DNA of 64,000 nt from Combretum micranthum (GCA_024138025.1 JAMXBD010000113.1:930001-994000), one strand, 5' to 3'; numbered from the stretch's first letter, positions 35,256 through 47,929 are shown. Made by a program: numbers and translations. The notes: a model not told the origin generated them from the sequence alone.

Positions 35256-35656
35256 TGTCACAGTCCGAGAGTTTAGGGCTTTATGAGAGTGTTTAACTTG
35301 AGCGTATAGCATTATTGTGAGTAGCATTAGTAAGGGGTTTGTTCGGGGATTGGGTTAACTCTAAAGGCCGGTCTAGCCTCTCGTGAACAGACTGGTTGGA
35401 AGTTGATGTCGCTCTTCTAATAAGGTCAAGGCAAGCCGACACCAGCTGTAATAGTTGAACCTTCCAAACATATAGGGGATCGTGATAAAGCCGAGAGGAC
35501 GCTTCTTATAACAATGTGGGGCTTGGAACAAAGCTGGAAAATCAAGGAAGATAAGGTTGACTCGCCATCCACATTAGCAAAAAATGATGATATGAAGGAT
35601 GGTCGAGCACAGCACGAAAACTCTTTGAGGGGCGAAACTCTTGTTCCGTGATACCA
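35256..35656 (+). repeat. TRIM 3' LTR
   Basis: 401 bp; starts TGTCACAGTCCGAGAG, ends GTGATACCA. Preceded by the polypurine tract. Confidence 0.85.
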
Positions 35657-35939
35657 TGACCATGGGGTGCTTTATTTGTGGAAGTTTAGTGCTAAGGTTT
35701 CTTTACTTTTTTTTTTTTTGTGCATGTTTTTCGGAATTTTAGTGCTAAGGTTTCTTTAGCTCTTTTTGTGTGTTTTAGAAGCTGTTTTCCATTATTATAA
35801 TTGTAGATATATGTCGTTTCAGAAAAGTGTTGTTATAATTTTTATTTACACTTTAAATCGAGCTGTCTTTGGAAAGTGCATGAAGCGTGAGAGAAGAATG
35901 GAGAATAGACGAGTAGGATGACAAAATGGGGAAAAGGAA

Positions 35940-36211
35940 ATTAATATAAATATATTTTTTTTAAATTATAAAAATGCTACAAATAATTCTAGAATTAGAT
36001 AAGTTAATCTCGTTTCTTGAAGATATGAGATCATAAATGACTAATCTTGTCTATTCAAAAGATAAGATTGTTGTATTTTTACAGCAATATCGTCTTAAGA
36101 GACGAGGTTCATTCTGTTTTCGTCTCTTGAAGAGACGAGATTGTTGTAAATACAATAACCAGGAGACAAAGCCAACCATTTATAATCTTATTTTTTTAAG
36201 AGACGAGATTA
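35940..36211. repeat. Diverged array of palindromic CGTCTCTTGAAGAGACG modules
   Basis: Five palindrome-like units, best kept at 36119-36142 (TTCGTCTCTTGAAGAGACGA) and 36094-36108, weaker at 36007-36032, 36043-36070 and 36186-36211. Here the flanks read AATCTCG...CGAGATT, where the MULE ends at 46.1 and 48.0 kb have GACCTCG...CGAGGTC. The upstream AAATTATAAAAATGC resembles the outer part of those ends (AAATTACGAAAATGC). Probably the relic of one end of a related MULE; no partner end found nearby. Confidence 0.55.
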
Positions 36212-38199
36212 AATTACTTATTTTAAAGTTTTTTTTTTTTATTTTAAAGTTTTTTTTTTTATCTTGCACAATTTGTGTAATTTTATTTAAAGTTAGCATT
36301 TTTTTTTCCTTAACCCTAACAAAATGATGAAATTACAAAATTTAGTTATTGCAGCAGGGAGAACTGGAAAAAAAAATCATATTTTTATCAAATTCATCCA
36401 TTTTCTTATTCCCGTTGCAAAATGTTGACGGTTGACCTCATAATTTAAGTATTGTAACCGATTTTTCAAATTGAATGAATTAAGTTCAATTTTTTTGTTT
36501 CATTGTAATAATTAAAAGAAAAATTCTTATATATTTCCTTTTTTACTATTTTTCCTTATTTAACTCATGTTTTTTTTTTTTCATTTTTTAACGTTACAAC
36601 ACTTTATTCTTCCATGTCCCTTTAAACAAGGGAATATAGAATTTTCATACTTTTGTTTTTATTTGTTTCAGCTCTAATATTTACTTGCATAACATTGACA
36701 AAGGAGATGCTAAAAAATCAATGTACTGTATTAATTTTATTGAGAAAAAATACTTTTAAATAAGAAAAAAAATAAAAAATTAATTTTAATAAAATTGTTA
36801 ACGAAACAAACACTTCGTTTAGTTATAACTATAGTAATATTTTGGAGGGGTTATTTTATAATATCATAAAAATGGTTTTTGTTATTTGTGAGATGAAATA
36901 AATTAATCAGAAATTATTGGAATTAATATAAATGAAGTAGACCGTAGTATTTAAAGGAATAGTGATTGAAAATTTTAGATCATGATCTATTAAATTAAAA
37001 TTAAGTAATTTTAGTAATGACACTAATTTTTCGTTATGTTTGAAAGAAATTTTCTGGCCAAAAAAAAAAAAAAAGAAGTATTTTTATAAATACAATCAAG
37101 AAGTAATTTTATAAATACAATCTTAGTCACAATAGAAAATCAAAATTTGGATATAAAATTACATTTAACTAAAAAACACATATATAGTAAATATTTCTTT
37201 TGGTAGATCATGAGTAATTTCCAAAGATTTTTTCCTTATTATTAACACCCTATTAAATTATAATAAATGCCCATTAATTTATTTCCGCCGATAAATACTC
37301 AAGGGCCATTTCCATAGTTTCATAGAGTATCTGTTCCTCAAAATTAGCCTTAAAAGTAAGAGTATGAGTATCCCTTTAGTCTATTATAGCATGGATTTTG
37401 AGGAAAAATAAAAACGACTTTAAAGTGGAAAATTCATTTATATCCGAATCATCCCATTTACACCTCTTGCAAATTTTATCCAAATTGCTCCAATTTCCAT
37501 CATATTCTATCTATTTTAGATAGGGTGTAACTTTAAAAGCAACGTGATTACTTTATTGAAAGTGGCTCTAAATTGAAAAAAAATTCAATCGTAATAATAA
37601 TAATAATAATAATAATAATATAATTAGAAAAATTGTATGATTACCAACCTATCCAACTAATAGTTATGTAAATACAAATTATACAAAGACAAATAATAAA
37701 GTATCAATGCAAAATCACATTATTACAAATGATTCTTGTATTTGTATATAAATTTCATGTGCTACAAGCGACTTATGTATATTCATAAATCACGCTTCCT
37801 ACATGTGATTCATTAAGGATAATATTGAATCATGACTTTTTTAATTTTATTTATCATTTAGCACTTTCGCAAAATCAAATCTTTTCCTGGCAGTTATTTT
37901 GTAAAACTGTAAGTCGCATAACCTAAATGCCATTTTGCATCAGTGAATTTGTAATTAAAATTATGTTATATTTGTATTTAGGTAATTTTTTTTACGTGTT
38001 TCACCCAAAATAATTATATACAATATTTCCTTTTCATGTACGTTGCTATCTATTAATTATAATAACGTCAGTGATGCAAGGATTCAGGTTTCAAACTTTT
38101 ATTATTGGCCATTTATGGATTAATAATATTGGCATTTGAATTCAAACATGGCACAATATTATAGGAAAGAGGTGGTGTGTGTTTAAAGCCATTGGCACA
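36212..38199. other. No gene; AT-rich DNA upstream of the GH31 gene
   Basis: Contains a (TAA)n microsatellite at 37592-37620 and several A/T runs. No coding region. The last few hundred bases are the presumptive promoter region of the GH31 gene. Confidence 0.5.
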
Positions 38200-38208
38200 T
38201 ATATAAAT
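38200..38208 (+). promoter_or_regulatory. TATA box of the GH31 gene
   Basis: TATATAAAT lies 52 bases before the ATG at 38260, so transcription would begin around 38230 and give a short 5' UTR. An inverted CCAAT motif (ATTGG) is at 38191-38195. Confidence 0.65.
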
Positions 38209-38259
38209 ACTACAGACAATGACATCCTAATATCATTTCTTACCACAGCAATTTAAAAA

Positions 38260-41200
38260 ATGGATACAGGGAAATTGACATTGACATACCTTGCTTTTTG
38301 TGTCTTATGTTTTACTAGTTTGTTTAGGTTGTCATACGGACAACAGCCACAGGACAACATTGGATATGGGTACATAGTTTCTTCTGCGAATGTTGACTCA
38401 TCAGGAGGAAACTCATTGACAGCCACTCTTAAACTCATCAATCAGTCCTCCACTTATGGACCAGATATTAACACTCTCGATTTCACTGCTAGGTGATCGT
38501 TCTTATTGTTATTCAATCATATAAAATCAGATGAAACTGACTAATCTTTTGGATGATGAAGTGGATAAATTTTTTTTTCATGCATGCATTTTCCATGCAT
38601 TGTTCTCATAGATGTATTTTGAATTCCAAAGTTATTTTTGACAATTAGATATATTTGATTGATTTTTGAATTTTGTAGCTTTGAAGCAAATGGACGTTTG
38701 AGAGTTCGAATAACTGATTCGGAAAAGCAAAGATGGGAAATACCGGAAGATTTAATCCTACGTCAACAGCCTAACTCTGTCGTGGAAAACCAGACAGCCT
38801 CCCAAAATTCGAATCTCTCCATCACCTCTACCACCTCAGATCTCGTCTTCACTCTTTATAACACAACCCCATTTGGATTCTCAGTAAAACGAAATCCAGC
38901 CGGTGATGTTCTGTTTGATACATCACCAAACAGCACCAATTCTAGCACTTTCCTAGTTTTTAAGGACCAATACATCCAAGTTTCCTCTGCACTTCCTCAA
39001 AACAGGTCGTCTCTTTACGGATTAGGTGAGCACACCAAGAAAACATTCAGGCTGGAGCCTGGCACATCACTCACAATGTGGAATGCTGACATTGCAAGCT
39101 CTAATCTTGATGTCAATCTCTACGGCTCTCATCCATTTTACCTGGACGTCAGATCTGCTTCAGCTGATGGCCGTATTAAGGCAGGCACTGCTCATGGTGT
39201 CTTGCTACTCAACAGCAATGGCATGGATGTTGTGTACGATGGTGACAGAATCACTTACAAGACTATTGGTGGCATTATAGATTTGTACTTCATCGCTGGA
39301 CCCTCGCCCGATTTGGTCATTCAGCAATACACTGAGCTGATTGGTCGCCCTACCCCTATGCCATATTGGTCTTTTGGTACGTTCTGCTGCTTTTCCTGAT
39401 AGGTTCAATCTTATCAACTTCAGCGCCTGTGATTAACCCAAACAAGCCTCGGAGTTGTTTGCTGAAGATCATAACTTATTTTGTTTCTTGCAGGTTTTCA
39501 TCAATGCCGCTATGGGTACAAGAATGTTTCTGATCTTGAGGGGGTAGTTGCTGGATATGCAAATGCCAGTATTCCCCTAGAAGTAATGTGGACGGATATA
39601 GATTACATGGACGGATACAAACTTTTCACCCTTGATCCAGTCAACTTTCCATCGGAAAATATGAGCCAGTTTGTCAATAACCTTCACAAAAATGGGCAAA
39701 AATATGTAATTATTGTGGATCCAGGTACGATTTTCAGCAAGAACTCTTTGACTCTTTTTTTTCACCATTAATTCAGCTAAATTTTCTTGATTGGCTTTTC
39801 ATAGGCATTGGTGTGAATGATAGTTATGGAACATATGTTAGAGGGAAGGAAGCTGATATCTACATCAAACGCAATAGGGGACCGTATTTGGGTAAGGTTT
39901 GGCCTGGGGACGTCTACTTTCCAGACTTCTTTCATCCATCCATTGACAGTTTCCGGACTGATGAAATAAAGAGATTTCATGAGATTGTTCCATTTGATGG
40001 GTTATGGCTTGACATGAACGAGATAGCAAATTTCTTGACCTCCCAGGCCGAGAACTCAACTCTTGATAACCCTCCAAACAGCATTAACAATGGAGGAGGG
40101 CATCGACCCATTATTAGTAATACTGTTCCTGGAACTGCCATTCTTTATGGCAACATTACGGAGTATGATTCCCACAACCTCTATGGACTCCTAGAAGCCA
40201 GAGCAACCAACAGGGCGTTGGTCAATATCACTGGAAAGAGGCCATTTGTCCTTTCGAGATCAACTTTTGTGGGATCTGGCAAGCACACGGCACACTGGAC
40301 GGGAGACAGTGCTGCTAGTTGGGATCAATTGGCATACTCTATTTCAGCCATCTTGAATTTCGGACTTTTTGGCATTCCCATGGTCGGAGCAGATATATGC
40401 GGTTTCATGGGAGATACAAATGAAGAACTTTGTGGCAGATGGATTCAGGTGATAATCCACTACTTCTTATTATAGCCCATGGCTTCTCTTTTTCGCCTCA
40501 TTTTTCTAAAAGGAAATACCGATTTACATGATAGCTTTATATTGATGCAGCTAGGAGCCTTCTATCCTTTTTCAAGAGACCATTCCAATAAGAATTCCAA
40601 CCGGCGAGAGCTCTATCTCTGGAGTTCAGTTGCTGCATCAGCTAAGAAGTCACTAGAGCTTCGCTACCGACTGCTCCCATACTTCTATACCTTAATGTAC
40701 GAGGCACATGTCAATGGAACACCAATTGCTAGACCTCTTTTCTTCTCATTTCCAGAGGATACCTCGACTTATGGAATCAACTCACAGTTCCTGATTGGCA
40801 AAGGTGTTATGGTGTCACCAGTGTTAACCTCAGGAGCCAACTCAGTCGATGGTTATTTCCCATCAGGAGATTGGTTTGACCTCTGCAATTACACAAATTC
40901 TTTAAGTGTGGAGGCAGGGAAGAACATCACATTGAATGCACCAGTTGATCATGCTAATGTGCACATTCGAGAAGGAAACATATTGGCAATGCAAGGGGCA
41001 GCCATGACAACATAAGCAGCCAGGAATACAACATTCGAGCTGTTGGTGGTTGTCGACAGCAATGGAAGTAGTAGTGGAGAATTGTTCTTGGACGATGGGG
41101 AGGAAGTGGAAATGGCAAGAAATGGAAGCACAACATGGACGCTTGTGAGGTTTTACAGTGGGAAAACGGGTGAGAACGTTGCTGTGAGGTCAGAGGTTGT

Positions 41201-41360
41201 TAATGGAGACTTTGCTTTGAGTCAGAACTGGATTGTAGAGAAAGTTAATGTACTAGGATTGACAAAATGAGGAAACAGCACACAATCTAATGCTGTTGAG
41301 GTCAAGTCATTGTCACTTCCTTTAGGAAAGGAATTCAATCTGGATGTGAAACCAAGCTAA
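38260..41360 (+). pseudogene. GH31 alpha-glucosidase-like gene, two in-frame stops in the C-terminal domain
   Basis: Five exons: 38260-38492, 38679-39376, 39494-39724, 39805-40448, 40551 onward; all introns are GT-AG and phases agree. A signal peptide (MDTGKLTLTYLAFCVLCFTS, ending near SYG at 27) implies secretion to wall or vacuole. An N-terminal mutarotase-like domain precedes the GH31 barrel. The nucleophile is in [11 protein letters not shown] (Asp457), the acid/base in [12 protein letters not shown] (Asp555), followed by [23 protein letters not shown] and [14 protein letters not shown] favour plant alpha-glucosidase over alpha-xylosidase. Translation ends at TAA 41013-41015 after 756 codons. 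The frame then continues with clear homology (GELFLDDGEEVEM) to TGA 41268-41270 and on to TAA 41358-41360, which would be 871 codons, close to the family's usual 900. The catalytic part is intact; loss of about 115 residues of the distal beta domain probably harms folding. It could be a recent pseudogene or a shortened active enzyme. Confidence 0.9.
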
Positions 41361-41397
41361 TTGCAGAAAGGGTGTAGGGAACTGTTGAAAACATTGC

Positions 41398-41403
41398 AAT
41401 AAA
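41398..41403 (+). terminator. Poly(A) signal of the GH31 gene
   Basis: AATAAA, 38 bases after the last stop of the ancestral frame. Copy 2 of the 6-kb repeat starts at 41458, just past the expected cleavage zone. Confidence 0.6.
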
Positions 41404-42483
41404 AGCTAAAATTTGTCCTGCTAACTGTATAGTCGATGTACATGAGTTGCTCCATTTGAATGGTGGATCATGCAACAAATTTCTATATCAATGTTAGAAT
41501 TTATTAATGAACTTTTAAGTAAGACTTTAGATTTAGAAAGAGTTCTTTTGAGAGCTCAAGAAACTTTGAATTCAATTGCATAACATGGTCCAAGGTTATT
41601 ATAAGTGTATCAATTTTATTATAAGTCACATATAGTTTAATGGCATTTTTTTTATTATGGCTTTTAACCGATGAATCTAAATATGTTCATTCACTTCTCT
41701 TTAAGCATTTGTTTATTGTCTAAGTGAAAGCTAACAATTTTTACGAATGAGACGATCCCTTTGCATAAGATTTTGCTCACCATTGTGAGAGATAAGCATC
41801 CTCTTTTGCGAGTATTTTTTAGTGTGAACATTTTTCTCTTGTTATGCTTTCTCTTATACTTTAAAAGAATGACTTAGCATCTAACAATCAATTGTCAAAA
41901 TCAAGTTTCTCATGAGGTGTACTAAATGCTACTTGCAATGTTTCATTGAAGACCCATCTAAATCTTAAGCAAATTAAATTGCTTAAAGGGCACACAACTA
42001 TAATAGTTTTATAAATCATCTACTAAGATAACCTCTTTTGGAGGTGGTTTATATATAGTACACTACAAATCATGGACCTAAGCTCCATAAACATCTATTT
42101 CTTCATTACACGACACCTTACTCTTGAGGGCTGCAATTTATACCAACTAAGCTTAATGTAACATTTTAGTTGTCAAGATGTTTTTTATCTTTTAAACTCG
42201 TGAAATTTGTAGATAGAACTTTGGTTCTTAAGATGTCTATGTTTAAAACAATCAAAATCAACAGATTTCCTCTCATATCTATCTCTAATAGTGCCTGTTG
42301 ATGGATATCATTCTCATTTGATTTAGGTATGCTTTGATTAGCTACATTTTTATGCAAAATAGTTGTCGATTTCAATAATTGATGCTCACAAAGAAATACT
42401 ATGCACATCTCTATTCTCTATGGCATTTGAATAGTCATCTTACATGAGCTAATGATTTTACAGACTAGTTGCATTAACATTAG

Positions 42484-45400
42484 TGCCACGCCCCAAATAG
42501 GGTCAAGACGTATTCAATTCCTCCACATATAACACTTAAGCGTTACACGCTAAGGCTATCCTAAACTATTTATTTATCGTGATCATTTCTAACCAATTTT
42601 ATATGCTGAAATCATATGATTAGTTTTTGAAAACATTGGATTGAGCAATAAAAAAAAAAGTATCAAAGGTAAGCAAAAAAAATCAATACGAGTTATCTCA
42701 TAAATGTTTTTGCAACTAAAGGCATAAACCAAGCTCTCAAAAGAGAATACAAGTTTGAAAAGATAACTACTTCATTTATTTAAGAACACATAATCCTACG
42801 TTCTTAGCCACTCCACTTGTCAATAAACTCGTACTGATCCATCCCATAACCAAGACATGCATAAGCATTGAAGTTGAAATCACTAACACTTGAAAAAGAA
42901 GGAATGAGCCGAAGCCCAATACACAATAATGCAATCACATGCAATATGGCATACACACCTAGACTACATGCAATGCAACAACAAACAGTTTAAGGTTATC
43001 ATTTAAGACGATTCAAACAACACGGGAGTACTCACACTCCGAACAAGAAGTCATGGAAATCTGAGGGTTCTGAGTAGTAGCAATTGCTCAAGAGGTTGAT
43101 ATAGGTAACCGAAATACCTACATCTCCTATAAGAACATCTAGTAATAGCCTCATCTAAGATTCACAACCATTATGCATCTCCATTTATTTCAGTTCGTAG
43201 TTATATATAGTTCAATCAGTACCCATGGTCATGAACTACATATACTACTTCTCACCGAACCTAAATGGACATTATCCTGATACCATTTGCCTATCAGTTA
43301 CTCTCTGAGCCATCAATGATGGCCTAAGCATCAAACTACCATGCTAGCACTACCTAGCAAGGTTGTCACTTCTCAGATCGCATTGAACGACGGAAGCACA
43401 CTCAAACAATTAATTGTGTCAACTTTAAATGTTAATCCATTTTAGGATGCTTACCCTAACAAGAAACATGCAAGTCATAGTGTACCTAATATTGAAATAG
43501 TAGATGGTAAAGGATCTCAAGTAAGACAATAGGTTGATTGAATACCTGTCAAGAAAGGTTAATTTATATAAGTATTGTGTATACAAACTAAGGATTCAAG
43601 TCATATTGATCAATCAATTAACATTTGAATTATTTCAACCCATTTAAACATAAAATAATTATTAATTCAATTTTATAGTCTTTTTAAGCCCAAAGTTTAT
43701 AAAAGCCCATCTATTTGCTAAATATCCAATTTAAGCTCCCTTATTTGGCTAAATGCCTATTTTAATCTAGTTTGACATATTTAGCCCATTTAAGTTCATT
43801 TGATTTAATCAAGCCTTAAATTGTCATCTAAGTCCATTTAACATATCACGGCTCATAATAATTCATTTTATTGTTTTTAGGCTCATACTATGTCTATTTA
43901 TTTAATTTTATAACTTAAGTTTTAAGTTTCTATTATGTCTACACTGCCTATTTGGTCCATTAACCTATTTTTATAAAATTTTCAATTTGACAAAAGACCT
44001 TATAATTTAGAAAATACCTAAGTTACCTAATTGTAATTAATTATACATTAATCGAGCTGGTTTAACAATTAAATTAATTATTTAATACAAAATATGCAAA
44101 CTTCAAATTTAAAACAAGGTTGGAAAAATGTAGGATGAATTTGAATTATTTTTTAAAAATAGTAAATAAATCTCAAAAATTACAAAAATTTCTATTTTGC
44201 AGGTAGACATATTAAGATATCATTTTCCAAAATATTGTTTAAAATAAATTCATTTGATATTTTATTTAGATTTAACAGCTCATGTCACTATATACTATCG
44301 GCCAAAATTGAAATAATTTTTAAAAATAGTAAATAGCTTTCAAAAATCATGAAAACTTACATTTTGAATATAGATAAAATAAAATATCATTCCTATAAAT
44401 TTTGATTAAAAAATAAATTCATTTGATTTTTTATTTGCATTTAACAACTCATATTACTATAAATTGTCATGCAAAATTAAATCAATTTTTTTAAATAGTT
44501 AACAACTTTAAAAATCACAAAACTTTTCAAGTTACCAATAAAAATATTAAGCTATCATCCATAAAAATTGCATAGAAAAATAATTTCGTTTGATATTTTA
44601 TTTATTTTTCTTTTTTATCATATTTATTAGCCCTTTAAAAATAATATACAAAGTTGAAAAATTGTCAAACTTTCCAATTTATATTGTAAAATAAAAAGCT
44701 ATCAATTCCCAAAATTTTACTTGAAAATAAATCCGTTTAATGTATTAACTAATATCACAAAACTTATATTCCTAGGTAATTAATTTTTCTACAACAATAT
44801 AATATTCCTATTTAATTAGTTTCATCATGAAAAATCATTAGAAAAATTATATAAACATATCAAAATAGAATATATGTAATAACCCATTTTAATCATATTT
44901 ATACCATAAATCCATTAATTCACACATAAACAATGTCAATATCAATATATTTTCATTAAACTAATTAACACATGATATTTCACCCAAATCATATATTTTA
45001 TATTATGTATTTTTAGTAACATGTCCTATTATTTACTAACACATTTCACTAAGCGCACAAAATAATTAAAATACTTACTTGAGGGAGCAAAACGATGACT
45101 AAACCATCACTATTTTACTCCTAAGAATTTGATGAAACTCCTTTTACCTCTAAACCAAAATCCTTCTTAATAACACCTAATTTCAAAAAATAAAATAGTA
45201 ATTAATGGGAGTTTTAGATGGTTTAAAGAAAATATAAAACATAGAAGCTTAGTACCTATTTTGATAAGAAAAATGAGTTTATAGTTTTTTTGGAGAGGGA
45301 AAGGAAGAGAAATTTTCTGCTGATTTTGGATGCTAAAGAGGGTAGCTACCTAGGGTTTCTTTTAGGGTTTTTGCAAAAAACAAGTAAGGTAATGGGTAAT

Positions 45401-46105
45401 ACAAAAGGTGGCTCCTTTAGAGAATATTCTAGAGTCCTTTAGGGGGTCAAAATATAAATACAATAAAAAAATTTTGCTAAAAAATTAGACAGATGAGAAT
45501 AATGATGTGTGGGTGCTAGAATGATTTTAGGTAGGTGTAAATCTAAAATGGTTAGTGGGTTGGGTTAACAAGTTAGTTAGGATCTTAAGATGTGATTAGA
45601 TGTTAGATAGGTTAGCTAATTAGGTGGTTGGATATGTATTTGATTAAAATTTAGCGTGTTGAGAAAATTACGTATTGAATTTGTAGAAAATTGTAGAAAT
45701 TGGGGAAAATGAGAAAATTGGGAAATTGTAATTTAGGTGGACGGCTAGATTAGTATTTAAGTTTGGTTTAACTTACTTGGTGTGGTGAAATAGAAAATTG
45801 ATGTGGTTTAATCTTCATTTTTATTTGAAATTAATTACTAGCTTAAATTCGCTAATTCACCTATTCATACAAGATAATTTTACTCAGTCTACTTGATTAA
45901 ATTTTTTTGCTCAAATTTCTAATTTAGTTTGTAATTTAGTTCAAACTTTCCCAGATTTCTATACTATTTATTTATTTTGCAGTTTTTTAACTAATCTAAT
46001 GAAATTCAGGATATTTCAATTAGTCCCCAAATGAAATAAATCGGTTCAAGTCCCTACTCCCTATTGTAATAATGAGAAAGAAAAAAAAAAAAAGGTCATC
46101 TTACT
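42484..46105. mobile_element. TGTCACGCCCC-type LTR-like element (copy 2)
   Basis: Begins TGCCACGCCCCAAATAGGG (one base change from copy 1). Tandem repeats of about 167 bp at about 44143-44830. No coding region; right terminus not identified. The stated end is only where the MULE target site starts. Confidence 0.45.
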
Positions 46106-46114
46106 TGCAATATA

Positions 46115-46330
46115 TGGGAAAAGGAATAAAATATTACTTTTAAAAAAATTACGAAAATACCATCAGAAAGAAAATATTCCCTATTTTAGGCAACATGGCC
46201 TTGTCTCTCCAAAAGACAGGATCTCATTCTTTGCAAAGGATCTCGTCTCTCAAAGGACCTCGTCTCTCGAAGAGAAAAGGTCATTAGTGAGGGACCTCGT
46301 CTCTTCAAGAGACGAGGTCAGTCTCCACCT
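46115..46330. repeat. MULE left terminal inverted repeat
   Basis: Pairs with 47930-48114 in inverse orientation. Palindromic modules near 46200-46225, 46251-46280 and 46292-46318 (GGACCTCGTCTCTTCAAGAG is the best kept). One module fewer than copy 1 and than the right end suggests loss by recombination between modules. Confidence 0.8.
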
Positions 46331-46561
46331 GTACAAACAACACTTTATTACTTAAAAAACCAAAAAATTACATATAAAACCTGTCAAATACAAATATAAA
46401 CAGCTATACAATCCATTAACCATCCTCCACCATGGCTAAACAACTAAAAAACTGTAGTATTCCCAAACCCAATCCAAACACAACACAATTATAATACAAA
46501 TCCGCCTAAACACACATTCTCAATCACAATCATTCAATCACAAAAGTATTGTGATACTTTC

Positions 46562-47136
46562 TCAACACAGTACAATTAAAATATGGGAATTTGTAGACTC
46601 ATAATACATAATATGAAATGAAATAAAATGAAATGCCGATGCATCTTGCACAACATCCATATCATCACCACCTATCGATGTAGGTCCACAAAATTCAAAG
46701 TTACCTATTTCCACTTGTACACTGCCTATTGTCTGAACTGGAGTAGAGTTTGAGTCTACCAACCCCTGGCTCCCAATATTTCTCTCAATGCCCATTTCCC
46801 CTGCAGGTGCCTGTGACAATTCAGTTTCCAATATCTGCACATAAACAGCCACGGAGCCTTCTGTGTACACCAACATCTCTTGTGCCGCATCATCATCGGT
46901 CACTAGAATAATATCATAACATAGTATCCTATCTCCAATAGCTACCTTATGATATAGCTCCACCGATGTGTACACCTATTTACCTTTAGTCTATTGCAAA
47001 TAATATACACTATCTGCTCATATGTTGAATTCCTACTACTACTGACCACAGCAACCGGCCGCTTATCATAACCAAAACCATCATCCCCTTGCACAATATT
47101 ATCATGAGCGTACAGTATGAACTTTGCCTTATCCAT
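46562..47136 (-). pseudogene. MULE protein fragment, N-terminal PB1-like domain (copy 2)
   Basis: Starts at 47136 (MDKAKFILYAHDNIVQGDD) and reads as in copy 1 to NRLKVNRCTHR. There, a single C missing from CCACCC near 46965 shifts the frame; the protein continues in the frame of 46975-46562 (VELYHKVAIGD, DDDAAQEMLVYTEG, and a further segment GNFEFCGPTSIGGDDMD that copy 1 has lost to its own frameshift). No zinc-finger or catalytic domain. Confidence 0.7.
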
Positions 47137-47483
47137 TTCCTCACAAATCTTGCCATCTCATCAAAATTAGCTTCAATGCATCAAATTCACAAAATCACAC
47201 TTATGAATTGCATTCCTCGTAATATTTAACATAATTCCTAAAGCTATAGCTCCACTTTTAAAGTTCAAATCTAATTTTCTAAGCTACTCTGCTTTCTTAC
47301 AAATATTAGATTTTTTTCATCGCAAATTTCTATGCCATACCAAAGCTAAAGTACTGAATACACCCCGTTAACGACAATAGAAGTTATTTTTATTTTTTTC
47401 CAGACTAAATTTCCTAAAATAATTATCCAACAACAACTACTTAGGATAATATTTTTTTTATGCAAATATTATACATACATATA

Positions 47484-47501
47484 TATATATATATATATAT
47501 C
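47484..47501. repeat. (AT)n microsatellite
   Basis: ATATATATATATATATAT inside the MULE, near the place where copy 1 homology stops. Confidence 0.8.
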
Positions 47502-47795
47502 TATAAAACATAAAAGAAGAAAAAATTCGTCGGCATCGGAATCACGCAACAATAATATTCTAACAAGACATACAATCAACATTCAACAATGTAGCATGAT
47601 TGATTGAAAAAAAAATATGAAAAAACGCGGAAATCCAATCTCAGTGTTCGTCGTCGGTAGTTTCGCACAAAATCTCTCACTTTTGATCCTCCTACCCACG
47701 AAATTGCAATATAACCACCTTGGGAGCTCCGAGACCGCCAAATGAGGGAATCAATCGGAAGAACTAGGGGTGAATTTGAGGATTTCGGATGAAGA

Positions 47796-47822
47796 GGGGG
47801 GGGGGGGGGGGGGGGGGGGGGG
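47796..47822. repeat. 27-base G homopolymer
   Basis: An uninterrupted run of 27 G, then T and six more G, in AT-rich DNA. It lies upstream of the MULE gene fragment in the sense of that gene (where it is a C run). It could form a quadruplex, or its length could be a sequencing or assembly error. Confidence 0.8.
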
Positions 47823-47929
47823 TGGGGGGAATGGAGTTGCCGAATGGGGAGGAAAAACTTCCAATTAAGGTTTCGGACGAAGGGGGAAATGGGGAAGAAG
47901 AAGATGGCGCGGTGTTAAAATTTCACTGA

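Larger units (their letters stand above)
34332..35656 (+). mobile_element. TRIM (terminal-repeat retrotransposon in miniature)
   Basis: Two direct repeats of about 400 bp (34332-34728 and 35256-35656) flank a 527-bp centre. Both start TGTC(T/A)CA and share CCGAGAGTT and a long collinear sequence. Right after the left repeat comes TGGTATTAGAGC (34731-34742), one mismatch from the initiator tRNA-Met primer site; right before the second is AAGTGGGGGAGAA (35243-35255), a polypurine tract. The flanks TGCCA and TGACC are an approximate target duplication. No gag or pol is encoded. An open frame at 34944-35276 is probably fortuitous. Small size plus PBS and PPT define a TRIM, moved by enzymes of other elements. 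Confidence 0.85.
41458..47459. repeat. 6-kb repeat block, copy 2
   Basis: Same orientation and content as 6911-13000. The left edge (GAATGGTGGATC) lies just behind the GH31 3' end. Unlike copy 1, the sequence continues through a complete MULE. Compared with copy 1 it lacks about 60 bp near 45610 and has one palindromic module fewer in the MULE left end. Confidence 0.85.

Noticed and set aside
34944..35276. 110-codon open frame in the TRIM as a gene
   Set aside because: No family resemblance; runs into the 3' LTR; better explained as chance in a short GC-richer element.
38260..41360. Alpha-xylosidase (XYL1) identity for the GH31 gene
   Set aside because: Motifs around the active site and the [11 protein letters not shown] region fit plant alpha-glucosidases better; substrate cannot be proven from sequence.
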